Source of the DNA: Campylobacteraceae bacterium
GTDB taxonomy: Bacteria; Campylobacterota; Campylobacteria; Campylobacterales; Arcobacteraceae
Direction of reading: 5' to 3'
Assembly: GCA_013373175.1 (NCBI GenBank)
Contig: JABXII010000011.1
Location: forward strand, 62,001 to 126,000
Length of the DNA: 64,000 nt
Positions 34,909 through 43,019 of this stretch are shown here, in pieces (within the stretch, counting starts at the first letter, position 1; the number at the start of each line of letters is the position of its first letter). A program made the translations under genes and the position numbers. The notes below the pieces were generated by a model, which saw nothing but the letters and a program-made list of their open reading frames with translations, ran no database searches and was not told where the DNA came from.

Positions 34909-34944
34909 TGTGTACCCTTTAATGTAACTTTTTTGTAATTAATA

Positions 34945-34979
34945 TTGTGTAGGATTTTATTGGGTAAATCCTTACACAA
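34945..34979. promoter_or_regulatory. bulged inverted repeat upstream of pit
   Basis: TTGTGT-AGGATTT (34945-34957) pairs with AAATCCT plus ACACAA (34966-34972 and 34974-34979), a 13-bp stem with one bulged T and an 8-nt loop. It is 37 nt upstream of the pit start, in the leader or promoter of that gene. It could be an operator or a leader hairpin; no phosphate-regulator gene is near. The rest of 34909-35187 is AT-rich promoter DNA with no visible gene. Confidence 0.45.
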
Positions 34980-35187
34980 CCTTTAAGTAAGCTTAATCTT
35001 TATATTACTAAACTAACTAATATATTTTATATCTCTATAATATATTCTACACTTTTTTCGAAATTTGTACGCTTATTTTTTAAATTTTCTAAAAAAATAT
35101 TGCCATTGTAATAAAAAACTTGACAAAATATACTTTTTTCTATAGAATAGTAATATATTATAGAGAAAAAACATAAAGGAGTTATAA

Positions 35188-35397
35188 ATGAGTATTAAAA
35201 TTTTAACTGCCAAGGAAAATCCAAAGGTTGAAAAACTTAAAAAAGAGTTTGATATTTTTAGAGTAATTGACATCAAAAAAGGTGAATTACAAATGATTGA
35301 GTTCTTTAATAAAGATGGAGCATTTAGAGGATTTGGTAGAGATACAAAAACAGCTTTTAGAAAAGCTAAAAAAGTTTTAAAAAACTACTACAGTTAG
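35188..35397 (+). CDS. 69-aa basic hypothetical protein
   Basis: A short monocistronic ORF with a perfect AAAGGAG 6 nt upstream of its ATG. The product (starting MSIKILTAKENPK) is strongly basic, with a run of lysine/arginine near the C-terminus (TAFRKAKKVLKNYYS), and reads as a small alpha/beta protein, possibly nucleic-acid binding. It is followed after 21 nt by the 3' end of the convergent DEAD-box helicase gene. Family not recognised. Confidence 0.75.
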   Translation: MSIKILTAKENPKVEKLKKEFDIFRVIDIKKGELQMIEFFNKDGAFRGFGRDTKTAFRKAKKVLKNYYS

Positions 35398-35418
35398 TAG
35401 TTAAAGAGAAGAAGAAGA

Positions 35419-36882
35419 TTATCTTCTTCTTGGTCTTCTTCTAGAGTCAGATTGACCGCTTCCTCCACCGCTTCTATTTCTAGAACCAGATCTTCTTTGA
35501 CCATTTCTTCCTCTTCCACCATTTTTATTTCTAGAGTCTCTTCCACCTCTATCATCTTTCATTCTTTCGAATAATCTTGTGATATCTTTTTCAGACTTAC
35601 CAATGTTGTTACTTCCTTTTACATAAGTAGTATTAGTAAGCATTGAAGCTAATTTATGAGCAATAGTAGATAAGTCATACTCTTCTTTCATACTTTCAAC
35701 TAAGTCAATTCCAGAATCATAAACTTTTTGCTCACTAATTTTTGCTCTTAGTGAATCAGTTTTTTTCTCTTTTACAGATTCAACATTAGGTACAACTTTA
35801 GCTTCAAGTTTTCCACCAGTTGTTTTTTGAATCTTTTGAATCATTCTAAATTCATGAGGAGTTACAATTGAAACTGCAACACCTTCTTTTCCAGCTCTTC
35901 CTGTTCTTCCAATTCTGTGAACATAAGATTCAGAGTCAAATGGTAAATGATAGTTAAATACGTGAGTAACGTCATTTACATCTAATCCTCTAGCAGCAAC
36001 ATCTGTTGCAATAAGTACATCAAGTGCACCTTTTTTGAAAGATTTAATTACTTCTTCTCTTTGTCTTTGTTCCATGTCTCCATGAAGACCTTTTGCCATA
36101 TGACCTTGAGAAACTAAGAATGTAGATAATCTATCAACTTCTTTTTTTGTTCTACAGAAAATAATTGATTTTTCAGGGTTTTTGAAATCATATAATCTAA
36201 TTAAAGCATCATCTCTTTCATATTCATCAACTACATAAAAGCTTTGTGTAATTTTAGAGTTAGTCATTTCAGATTTTGTTACTGTAATGAATTCTGGCTC
36301 TTTTAGAATATTTTGTGCAAGTTTTTTAATTGCAGGAGGCATTGTTGCAGAAAATAATAGTGTTTGTCTTTTTTCTGGAAGATATGTAAAAATCTCTTTG
36401 ATATCATCTAAGAATCCCATATCTAACATTTCATCAGCTTCATCTAATACAACAAATGAAGGTTTGATATTGATTTTTTTACCTTTTAAAAGATCAATTA
36501 ATCTTCCTGGTGTAGCAACAATAATTGATGCTCTATCAATATTTCTTAATTGCATAGAGTAAGATTGACCACCATAAACAGTAGCAGTGTTTACTCTTGA
36601 GTTTTTACCGAATCTGAAAAGTTCATCAGATACTTGCATTGCAAGTTCTCTTGTTGGAACAATAACTACTGCTTCAACTCCGCTATTACCTTTCATCATA
36701 TTAATCATTGGAAGACCAAATGCAGCTGTTTTACCAGTACCAGTTTGTGCTTGACCAACAATATCTTTTCCACTTAATACAACAGGAATTGCATCTTTTT
36801 GTATTGGACTAGGCTCTTTAAATCCTGCGTCATCAATCGATTTTTGTAAGTCTTCTTTGAAATTAAATTCATTAAAAGTCAT
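35419..36882 (-). CDS. DEAD-box ATP-dependent RNA helicase
   Basis: A 487-aa RNA helicase. Q motif region (PSPIQKDAIPVVLSG), motif I AQTGTGKT (about 46-53), motif II DEAD (LDEADEMLDMGF), motif III SATMPP, motif IV-VI (HGDMEQRQRE, DVAARGLDV, HRIGRTGRAG). The C-terminal about 60 residues are a glycine/arginine/serine-rich RGG-type tail that binds RNA non-specifically. Closest relatives are RhlE/CsdA-type helicases, used in ribosome assembly and RNA decay, often cold-induced; RNase J in this window would be a natural partner. Confidence 0.95.
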   Translation of the reverse strand: MTFNEFNFKEDLQKSIDDAGFKEPSPIQKDAIPVVLSGKDIVGQAQTGTGKTAAFGLPMINMMKGNSGVEAVVIVPTRELAMQVSDELFRFGKNSRVNTATVYGGQSYSMQLRNIDRASIIVATPGRLIDLLKGKKINIKPSFVVLDEADEMLDMGFLDDIKEIFTYLPEKRQTLLFSATMPPAIKKLAQNILKEPEFITVTKSEMTNSKITQSFYVVDEYERDDALIRLYDFKNPEKSIIFCRTKKEVDRLSTFLVSQGHMAKGLHGDMEQRQREEVIKSFKKGALDVLIATDVAARGLDVNDVTHVFNYHLPFDSESYVHRIGRTGRAGKEGVAVSIVTPHEFRMIQKIQKTTGGKLEAKVVPNVESVKEKKTDSLRAKISEQKVYDSGIDLVESMKEEYDLSTIAHKLASMLTNTTYVKGSNNIGKSEKDITRLFERMKDDRGGRDSRNKNGGRGRNGQRRSGSRNRSGGGSGQSDSRRRPRRR

Positions 36883-37128
36883 TTATTACCTTTTTTTTAG
36901 TTTATACTTGTGTAGTATATTTTTAAAACATACACTTATATAAACTTCTTCTATTTATATAGAACTAGATTAAAAAACTTAATGCTTAATGAATGAAAGC
37001 AGGCCTTGAAATTAGAGATTCAAAGTAAAAATAGCATATATCTGTGTATAGTTTTGCGGATTATATCTAAATAAGTATAAAGATATGCTGTAAGAATGAA
37101 ACTAAGAGGTTTTACCCTCTATAGCTTC

Positions 37129-38481
37129 TTAAAGATCATCTAGACTTTTGTAACCTTCTAGATATTTTGTATCGTAGTTATTTGCAATGAAATCTTCATT
37201 TTCCATCATTTTTTTATGGAAAGGAATAGTTGTTTTAATTCCTTCTACTTCAAACTCATTTAGAGCTCTTTTCATAATATTGATAGCTTTGCTTCTATCT
37301 CTTCCCCAAACAATTAGTTTACCAATCATTGAGTCATAGTAAGGAGGTACTACATATCCTGCATAAACATGTGAATCAACTCTTACATTTCTTCCACCTG
37401 GAACAAACCATTGTTTTACTTTACCTGGACTTGGTAAGAAAGAGTTTGGATCTTCAGCAGTGATTCTAACTTCAATAGAGTGTCCTCTAAATTTAATAGT
37501 CTCTTGAGGTGGTAATTCATCACCTTCTGCTACTTTAATCATAAGCTCAATTAAATCAACTCCTGAAACCATTTCAGAAACTGGATGCTCAACTTGAAGT
37601 CTTGTATTCATTTCCATGAAGTAGATATTTTGTTGGTCATCTGCAAGGAATTCAAATGTTCCTGCACCTTCATATTTTAAGTATTTAGTAGCTTTAACTG
37701 CTACATCATGTAAGTGCTTTCTTGTTTCGTCATTTAATAAAATAGCAGGAGACTCTTCAATAACTTTTTGATGTCTTCTTTGTAAAGAACAATCTCTTTC
37801 ACCAATGTGAATAGCATTTCCATGAGAATCACCAACAACTTGAACTTCAATATGTCTTGGCTTATTGATAAATCTTTCTAAATACATAGTTCCATCACCA
37901 AAAGCAGCTAAAGCTTCACTTGATGCAGCTGTGAAAAGTTGTTCAAATTTATCTTCAGATTCAATAAGTCTCATTCCTCTTCCACCACCACCAGCAGCAG
38001 CTTTTGCCATAATTGGATAACCAATTTCTAAGGCAACTTTTTTACCTTCTTCAACAGAATGAACAGACCCATCAGAACCAGGTACAACTGGAACACCTGC
38101 TTTAATCATTTCATCTTTTGCTTTTGATTTATCAGCCATTTTTTCCATTACTTCAACAGAAGGACCAATAAATTTGATATCGTGTAATCTACAAATTTCT
38201 ACAAAATCTTGGTTTTCAGATAAGAAACCATAACCTGGAAAAATTGCATCACAACCTGTCATTTCAGCAGCAGTAATAATTGCAGGAATATTTAAGTATG
38301 AATCAATAGATTTTACATCACCAATACAAATTGCTTCATCTGCATGTTTTAAGTATGAAGCATTTTTATCTCCAGCAGAATAAACAGCAACAGACTTTTT
38401 ACCCATTTCTCTAATAGTTCTAATAGCTCTTTGAACTATTTCCCCTCTATTAGCAATTAGAATTTTTTTAATTTCAGCCAT
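37129..38481 (-). CDS. accC: acetyl-CoA carboxylase, biotin carboxylase subunit
   Basis: A 450-aa ATP-grasp enzyme that carboxylates biotin on AccB, first half-reaction of fatty-acid synthesis. The N-terminal domain (KILIANRGEIVQRAIRT), the ATP-grasp glycine loop (KAAAGGGGRGMR, about 160-171) and the catalytic segment EMNTRLQVEHPVSE (about 286-299) are intact. It lies 13 nt downstream of accB in the usual accBC order. The 36883-37128 gap downstream holds promoter sequence for the helicase and nothing else I can identify. Confidence 0.97.
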   Translation of the reverse strand: MAEIKKILIANRGEIVQRAIRTIREMGKKSVAVYSAGDKNASYLKHADEAICIGDVKSIDSYLNIPAIITAAEMTGCDAIFPGYGFLSENQDFVEICRLHDIKFIGPSVEVMEKMADKSKAKDEMIKAGVPVVPGSDGSVHSVEEGKKVALEIGYPIMAKAAAGGGGRGMRLIESEDKFEQLFTAASSEALAAFGDGTMYLERFINKPRHIEVQVVGDSHGNAIHIGERDCSLQRRHQKVIEESPAILLNDETRKHLHDVAVKATKYLKYEGAGTFEFLADDQQNIYFMEMNTRLQVEHPVSEMVSGVDLIELMIKVAEGDELPPQETIKFRGHSIEVRITAEDPNSFLPSPGKVKQWFVPGGRNVRVDSHVYAGYVVPPYYDSMIGKLIVWGRDRSKAINIMKRALNEFEVEGIKTTIPFHKKMMENEDFIANNYDTKYLEGYKSLDDL

Positions 38482-38494
38482 AGCAAGCTTCTTA

Positions 38495-38953
38495 TTATAG
38501 TTTTTCTACAACAAACATTGGCATATCATATTCAACAGGGTTTCCATTCTCAATTAATATATCAACGATTTTGCAATCATATTCAGCTTCAACTTCATTC
38601 ATAATTTTCATAGCTTCTAAGATACATAAAGTTTGACCTTTCTTAACAGTATCTCCTTTTTTAACAAAATCAGAAGCTTCAGGTGATGGAGCAGCATAGA
38701 ATGTTCCAACCATTGGAGAATTGATAGTGTCACCAGCTGGTACAGCAGGAGTAGCTTCAGTTGCAGCAGCAGGAGCAGCAACTGGTGCAGTAGCAGGAGC
38801 AGCTACAGTTGCAGGAGCAGAAGTTGTTACAACAGTTCCTCCTTCAAAACCTTTTTGCATAGCTACTTCAAATTCGCCTTCTTTAACTTTTAATTTATTT
38901 AATTCACTTTTATCAAAAACTCTAATTAGTTCTTTAATTTCTTTGAAATCCAT
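38495..38953 (-). CDS. accB: biotin carboxyl carrier protein
   Basis: A 152-aa carrier protein. The biotinylated lysine is in the EAMKIMNEV motif (about 116-124) of a C-terminal biotinyl domain. An alanine/proline-rich flexible linker (about 43-70) separates it from an N-terminal segment. It pairs with AccC immediately downstream; the carboxyltransferase genes accA and accD are not in the window. Confidence 0.96.
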   Translation of the reverse strand: MDFKEIKELIRVFDKSELNKLKVKEGEFEVAMQKGFEGGTVVTTSAPATVAAPATAPVAAPAAATEATPAVPAGDTINSPMVGTFYAAPSPEASDFVKKGDTVKKGQTLCILEAMKIMNEVEAEYDCKIVDILIENGNPVEYDMPMFVVEKL

Positions 38954-39176
38954 GTTTAACCTTTAATAATTAAATTTTTGGAAATAATACCATAAAAAAT
39001 GTTATAAAACCTAGTGCTAATTTTTCAAAATATGGTAAAATTAGCTTTTTTTTAATAAAAATATACAAAAAAATGTTAAAATATAAAGAAAAATTGACAA
39101 AATTAGAAGTTTTTATAAAATGTAATTTAAAAACAATTTTTATGAAACTAATATGAAACTATTCTAGGAAAAATAA

Positions 39177-39611
39177 ATGATAAGTGATAGAAACTTTATA
39201 AACATCGCCCATGAAATAGCAAGTGCTTCAAAATGTGTATCAAAACAAGTTGGTGCAGTAATTGTAAAAGGTGGTAGAATTCTTTCAACAGGATATAATG
39301 GAACTCCAGCAGGATATACAAATTGTAGTGCCCATTGGAAGGGAGAATATACTAAAGATCACCATGATTGGTCAAAAACTTATGAAATCCACGCAGAGAT
39401 GAATGCTTTGATTTGGGCAGCAAGAAAAGGTATTTCAATTGAAGATGCAACTATTTATGTAACATTAGAACCTTGTAGTGAGTGTTCAAAAAATTTAATC
39501 GCAGCTGGTATTAAAAGAATTATTTATGATAAAGCATATGAACATACAAACTCAGATGTTGTTTCAAAGTTCATCAAAGAAAATGGCGTAGTAATTGAAC
39601 AGATAAAATGA
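39177..39611 (+). CDS. dCMP/cytidine deaminase-family protein (ComEB-like)
   Basis: A 144-aa zinc-dependent deaminase. The zinc ligands are in HAEMNAL (His and catalytic Glu, about residues 69-75) and the later PCSEC motif (two cysteines, about 101-105). Length and motif spacing match dCMP deaminases and ComEB proteins, which supply dUMP for thymidylate synthesis. The stop overlaps the methyltransferase start (ATGA). Confidence 0.88.
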   Translation: MISDRNFINIAHEIASASKCVSKQVGAVIVKGGRILSTGYNGTPAGYTNCSAHWKGEYTKDHHDWSKTYEIHAEMNALIWAARKGISIEDATIYVTLEPCSECSKNLIAAGIKRIIYDKAYEHTNSDVVSKFIKENGVVIEQIK

Positions 39612-40186
39612 TAGGTATAGATAATCATAAGTTTTATAAGAAAGCTATAGATAAATTTGGAGTAAGTGCTAGGGGTGTTCATTGGCAATCTCAATTTACT
39701 CAATATCTTAGATTTGAAATCATAAACTCATTTATTAAAGATGAAATAAAAGATTCATCAATAGTAGATGCAGGGTGTGGTTTTGCAGAATATTTAAATT
39801 ATTTAAAAAAATCTGGCATAAAACCTAAAAATTATATTGGACTAGATGTTGAACAAAAAATGGTAACTCTTAGTAAAGAAAGATTTCCAAGTGAAAAGTT
39901 TATGGTTAAAGATATACTAAAAGATAAGTTACCAAATGCAGACTACTATATTTGTAGTGGAGCAATGAATATACTTAGAAAAAAACAGATGTTTAAATTC
40001 ATAGAAAACTGCTTAGCTTCTTCTGATAAAGGCTTTGTTTTTAACTTCCTAAAAGCTGATAGTCTAAACAATGTTTCTTGTGAAACAGTAATAGATTTTT
40101 GTGAAGGTTTAGGCAAAGAGATTTACATAAAAGATTACTACTTAGACAATGATATAACTATTTGTTTAAAACACTTGACTGCTTAG
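39608..40186 (+). CDS. SAM-dependent methyltransferase
   Basis: A 192-aa class I methyltransferase with the SAM-binding motif I IVDAGCGFAEYL (about 53-64), motif II aspartate at the end of a strand (YIGLDVEQ) and the post-motif segment DYYICSGAMNIL. There is no recognisable target-recognition domain, so the substrate (small molecule, tRNA or protein) is unknown. Translationally coupled to the deaminase. A near-parS 16-mer at 40072-40087 lies within it (see rejected items). Confidence 0.82.
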   Translation: MIGIDNHKFYKKAIDKFGVSARGVHWQSQFTQYLRFEIINSFIKDEIKDSSIVDAGCGFAEYLNYLKKSGIKPKNYIGLDVEQKMVTLSKERFPSEKFMVKDILKDKLPNADYYICSGAMNILRKKQMFKFIENCLASSDKGFVFNFLKADSLNNVSCETVIDFCEGLGKEIYIKDYYLDNDITICLKHLTA

Positions 40187-40191
40187 TTAAG

Positions 40192-40231
40192 TCATATTAA
40201 AAATATCATAAGTTTTTCATATTAAGAATAT
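40192..40231. promoter_or_regulatory. lut promoter with 15-bp direct repeats and shared lactate motif
   Basis: Upstream of lutA are two direct repeats, TCATATTAAAAATAT (40192-40206) and TCATATTAAGAATAT (40217-40231), one mismatch apart. Overlapping them, 40201-40222 matches 45954-45975 upstream of the TRAP dctP gene at 19 of 22 positions: AAATATCATA, two variable bases, then TTTTTCAT. The OmpR-family regulator encoded between the two loci is the natural candidate to bind here; that is inference. Confidence 0.55.
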
Positions 40232-40273
40232 ATACTTACATCATAATGTAAACAAAAAGTTAAGGATTAGGTA

Positions 40274-41017
40274 ATGAAAGTAGGTTTATTTATTCCCTGT
40301 TTTATGAATGAGTTGTATCCAAATAGTTCGATGGCAACTTTAAAACTATTAAAGAAATTTAATATGGATGTTGAGTATCCAATGGACCAAACATGTTGTG
40401 GGCAGCCAATGGCAAATTCAGGCTGCTCTAAAGATATGAAAACATTAGCACTTAGGTTTGTGGAAATATTCAAAAAATATGATTATATTGTTGCTCCAAC
40501 TGGTTCATGTGTAACTATGGTAAAAGATCATTACGAACCATTTTTTGATGAAGATGATAAAGACTACAATAAAGTGAAAACTTCTATTTACGAAGTGTGT
40601 GAATTTTTACATGATATTATTAAAGTAGAAAAAATTGATTCTTATTTCCCACACAAAGTAGGAGTTCATAACTCTTGTCATGGACATAGAGGTTTAAAAT
40701 TAGGAAGTGCAAGTGAACTTAATATTCCTAAAAATAATAAGCTAAAAAACCTACTTAATTTAGTAGAGGGAATAGAAATTGTTGAATTAAACAGAGAAGA
40801 TGAGTGTTGTGGTTTTGGTGGAACCTTTGCTATAACAGAAGAAGATATTTCTGTTGCAATGGGTAAAGATAGAATTAAAGACCACATTGACTCAAATGTT
40901 GAGATAATGACAGGTGCTGATATGTCATGTCTTATGCATATGCAAGGTTTAATAAATAGAGAAAATAAACCTTTAAAAGTAATGCATATAACTGAAATCC
41001 TTGCAGGGGAGGTTTAA
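40274..41017 (+). CDS. lutA: L-lactate oxidation iron-sulfur protein LutA
   Basis: A 247-aa protein with two CCG (cysteine-rich) domains, whose cysteines are in CCGQPMANSGC (about 40-50) and DECCGFGGTF (about 175-184), that bind 4Fe-4S clusters as in heterodisulfide reductase. The LutABC complex oxidises L-lactate to pyruvate in place of a flavin L-lactate dehydrogenase. First gene of lutABC, with 2 nt to lutB. The same three-gene set serves L-lactate growth in Campylobacter and Bacillus. Confidence 0.92.
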   Translation: MKVGLFIPCFMNELYPNSSMATLKLLKKFNMDVEYPMDQTCCGQPMANSGCSKDMKTLALRFVEIFKKYDYIVAPTGSCVTMVKDHYEPFFDEDDKDYNKVKTSIYEVCEFLHDIIKVEKIDSYFPHKVGVHNSCHGHRGLKLGSASELNIPKNNKLKNLLNLVEGIEIVELNREDECCGFGGTFAITEEDISVAMGKDRIKDHIDSNVEIMTGADMSCLMHMQGLINRENKPLKVMHITEILAGEV

Positions 41018-41019
41018 TT

Positions 41020-42402
41020 ATGAGTATTTTACATAACCATCCAGCAAAAGCAAAAGAGTTTGTTGCAAATGATGAAAGAATGCATTGGCATGACCAAGCT
41101 CTTTGGTTTGTAAGAGAAAAAAGAGATAGAATCTCAAAAACTATTCCAGAGTGGGAACAGTTAAGAAGATATGCTGACCAAATTAAATCTCATACTATGG
41201 CAAACTTAGATAAATATCTTTTAGAGTTTGAAAAAAATGCAAATGAAAAAGGAATAAAAGTTCATTTTGCAAAAGATGCGAAAGAACATAATGAGATTGT
41301 ACATAGAATTTTAAGTGAAAACAATGTAAAAAAAGTTGTTAAATCAAAATCTATGTTAACAGAAGAGTGCCATTTAAATCCTTACTTAGAATCAAAAGGA
41401 ATGGAAGTTGTTGATACAGATTTAGGGGAAAGAATTGTTCAACTTAGAAATGAACCTCCTTCACATATCGTTCTTCCAGCCATTCACTTAAAAAAACAAG
41501 ATGTTTCTGATACATTTCATAAAGAAATGGGAACTGAAAAAGGAAACTATGACCCTACATATTTAACAAGAGCAGCAAGAGAAGATTTAAGACAAAAGTT
41601 CTTAGATGCTGATGCTGGTATTACAGGGGTTAACTTTGCTATTGCAAATACTGGTGGAGTTGTAGTTTGTACAAATGAAGGTAATGCAGACATGGGTGCT
41701 TCTTTACCAAAACTTCATATTGCATGTATGGGAATTGAAAAAGTAATTCCTAGACTTCAAGATTTATCTGTATTTACAAGACTTCTTGCAAGAAGTGCAA
41801 CTGGACAAGCTATCACTTCATATACTTCTCACTTTCATGGACCAGTTGAAGGTGGACAAATGCATATTATTATTGTTGATAATAAAAGAACACCATTTTT
41901 ACAGTCGGATTCTTATAAGAAAGCCTTAAACTGTATTAGATGTGGAGCTTGTATGAATACTTGTCCTATATATAGAAGATCTGGTGGTCACTCATATGAT
42001 TATGTTATTCCTGGTCCAATTGGATCAACATTAGGAACATTTAGGGATCCAAAAAAGCATAAAACTTTATCATTTGCTTGTACTCTTTGTGGTTCTTGTA
42101 CAAATGTTTGTCCTGTAAAGATTGACCTAGATTCGCAACTTTACACCCATAGACAAGATTTAAGGGAAATGAATATTATCTCAAATCAAAAAAGACTTTC
42201 TATGCAATTTGCATCTTGGTTAATGAGTAAACCAGCGTTATTTGATTTTGCAGGGAAGGTAGCCAGAAAAGTGGTACCACATTTACCTAAATTTATGATT
42301 TATAATAGATTTAATGTTTGGGGAAAACAAAGGGATTTACCTGATATGCCAAAGAAAAGTTTTAAAGAGATTTATAAAGAGGAGTTTGGAAATGACAAGT
42401 AA
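41020..42402 (+). CDS. lutB: L-lactate oxidation iron-sulfur protein LutB
   Basis: A 460-aa subunit with an N-terminal LUD domain (about 60-300; the conserved ANTGGVVVCTNEGN segment) and a 2[4Fe-4S] ferredoxin-like domain (CIRCGACMNTCPIY about 308-321 and CTLCGSCTNVCPV about 359-371). Works with LutA and LutC to oxidise L-lactate, passing electrons toward the respiratory chain. The C-terminus overlaps the start of lutC. Confidence 0.94.
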   Translation: MSILHNHPAKAKEFVANDERMHWHDQALWFVREKRDRISKTIPEWEQLRRYADQIKSHTMANLDKYLLEFEKNANEKGIKVHFAKDAKEHNEIVHRILSENNVKKVVKSKSMLTEECHLNPYLESKGMEVVDTDLGERIVQLRNEPPSHIVLPAIHLKKQDVSDTFHKEMGTEKGNYDPTYLTRAAREDLRQKFLDADAGITGVNFAIANTGGVVVCTNEGNADMGASLPKLHIACMGIEKVIPRLQDLSVFTRLLARSATGQAITSYTSHFHGPVEGGQMHIIIVDNKRTPFLQSDSYKKALNCIRCGACMNTCPIYRRSGGHSYDYVIPGPIGSTLGTFRDPKKHKTLSFACTLCGSCTNVCPVKIDLDSQLYTHRQDLREMNIISNQKRLSMQFASWLMSKPALFDFAGKVARKVVPHLPKFMIYNRFNVWGKQRDLPDMPKKSFKEIYKEEFGNDK

Positions 42403-42976
42403 AGAATTAATATTAAAAAATATTAGAACTAATAATGTAGTTCAAGATACACCTCTCCCAGATTATTCAAACTTTGGAATAACTTTTGAAGATAAACACT
42501 CTTACTTTTCAACTATGCTTGAATCAGTTGGAGGAAAAGCTTTATTTATTAAAAAAGAAGAGTTAGAAGAGACAATTAAATCTATCTATCCAGATGAAAA
42601 AACTATAACTTCCAATGTAGAGGGGTTTTCTTTAGCAAACTTTGATGCAAATGAAGAGACAGATCCACATAAGTTAAAAGATATTGATTTAGCTGTTGTA
42701 AAAGGTGAATTTGCAGTTGCTGAAAATGGTGCTGTTTGGGTTAAAAATAGAGATAATAGACATAGAGCTTTATATTTTATTGCACAAAACATCATTTTAG
42801 TATTAGAAAAAAGTGCGATAGTTAATAATATGCATGAAGCCTATGAATTAATCTCATTTGGTGAGCCTTCATATGGAGCATTTATTAGTGGTCCTTCTAA
42901 AACTGCAGATATTGAACAATCCTTGGTAATTGGGGCTCATGGTCCTAAATCAGGCTATGTAATTTTTCTAGACTAG
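42392..42976 (+). CDS. lutC: L-lactate oxidation protein LutC
   Basis: A 194-aa LUD-domain protein, third subunit of the lactate oxidation complex. The conserved ENGAVWVKNRDNRHRA and the C-terminal GAHGPKSGYVIFLD signature are present. The start is 42392 (MTSKELIL), with GGAG about 11 nt and GGA 3 nt upstream; an in-frame ATG at 42314 lies inside lutB. It overlaps lutB by 11 nt, so the operon is translationally coupled. Confidence 0.92.
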   Translation: MTSKELILKNIRTNNVVQDTPLPDYSNFGITFEDKHSYFSTMLESVGGKALFIKKEELEETIKSIYPDEKTITSNVEGFSLANFDANEETDPHKLKDIDLAVVKGEFAVAENGAVWVKNRDNRHRALYFIAQNIILVLEKSAIVNNMHEAYELISFGEPSYGAFISGPSKTADIEQSLVIGAHGPKSGYVIFLD

Positions 42977-42984
42977 GGTATAAA

Positions 42985-43011
42985 TTATGTTATAATTGTA
43001 AGATAACATAA
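42985..43011. promoter_or_regulatory. perfect 9-9-9 inverted repeat before the sensor kinase
   Basis: TTATGTTAT at 42985-42993 and ATAACATAA at 43003-43011 form a perfect inverted repeat with a 9-nt spacer. The left arm overlaps a TATAAT-like -10 box, and the right arm ends in the AAGGA used as ribosome-binding site for the kinase at 43020. It could be an operator or an RNA hairpin that hides the ribosome-binding site. Confidence 0.5.
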
Positions 43012-43019
43012 GGATTATT

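Noticed and set aside
40072-40087. TGTTTCTTGTGAAACA, 14 of 16 matches to parS, in the methyltransferase gene
   Set aside because: Both mismatches fall in the central ACGT, which is critical for ParB recognition, and it is coding sequence; most likely chance.
42314-42391. Upstream start for lutC
   Set aside because: Inside lutB, no homology to LutC N-termini.
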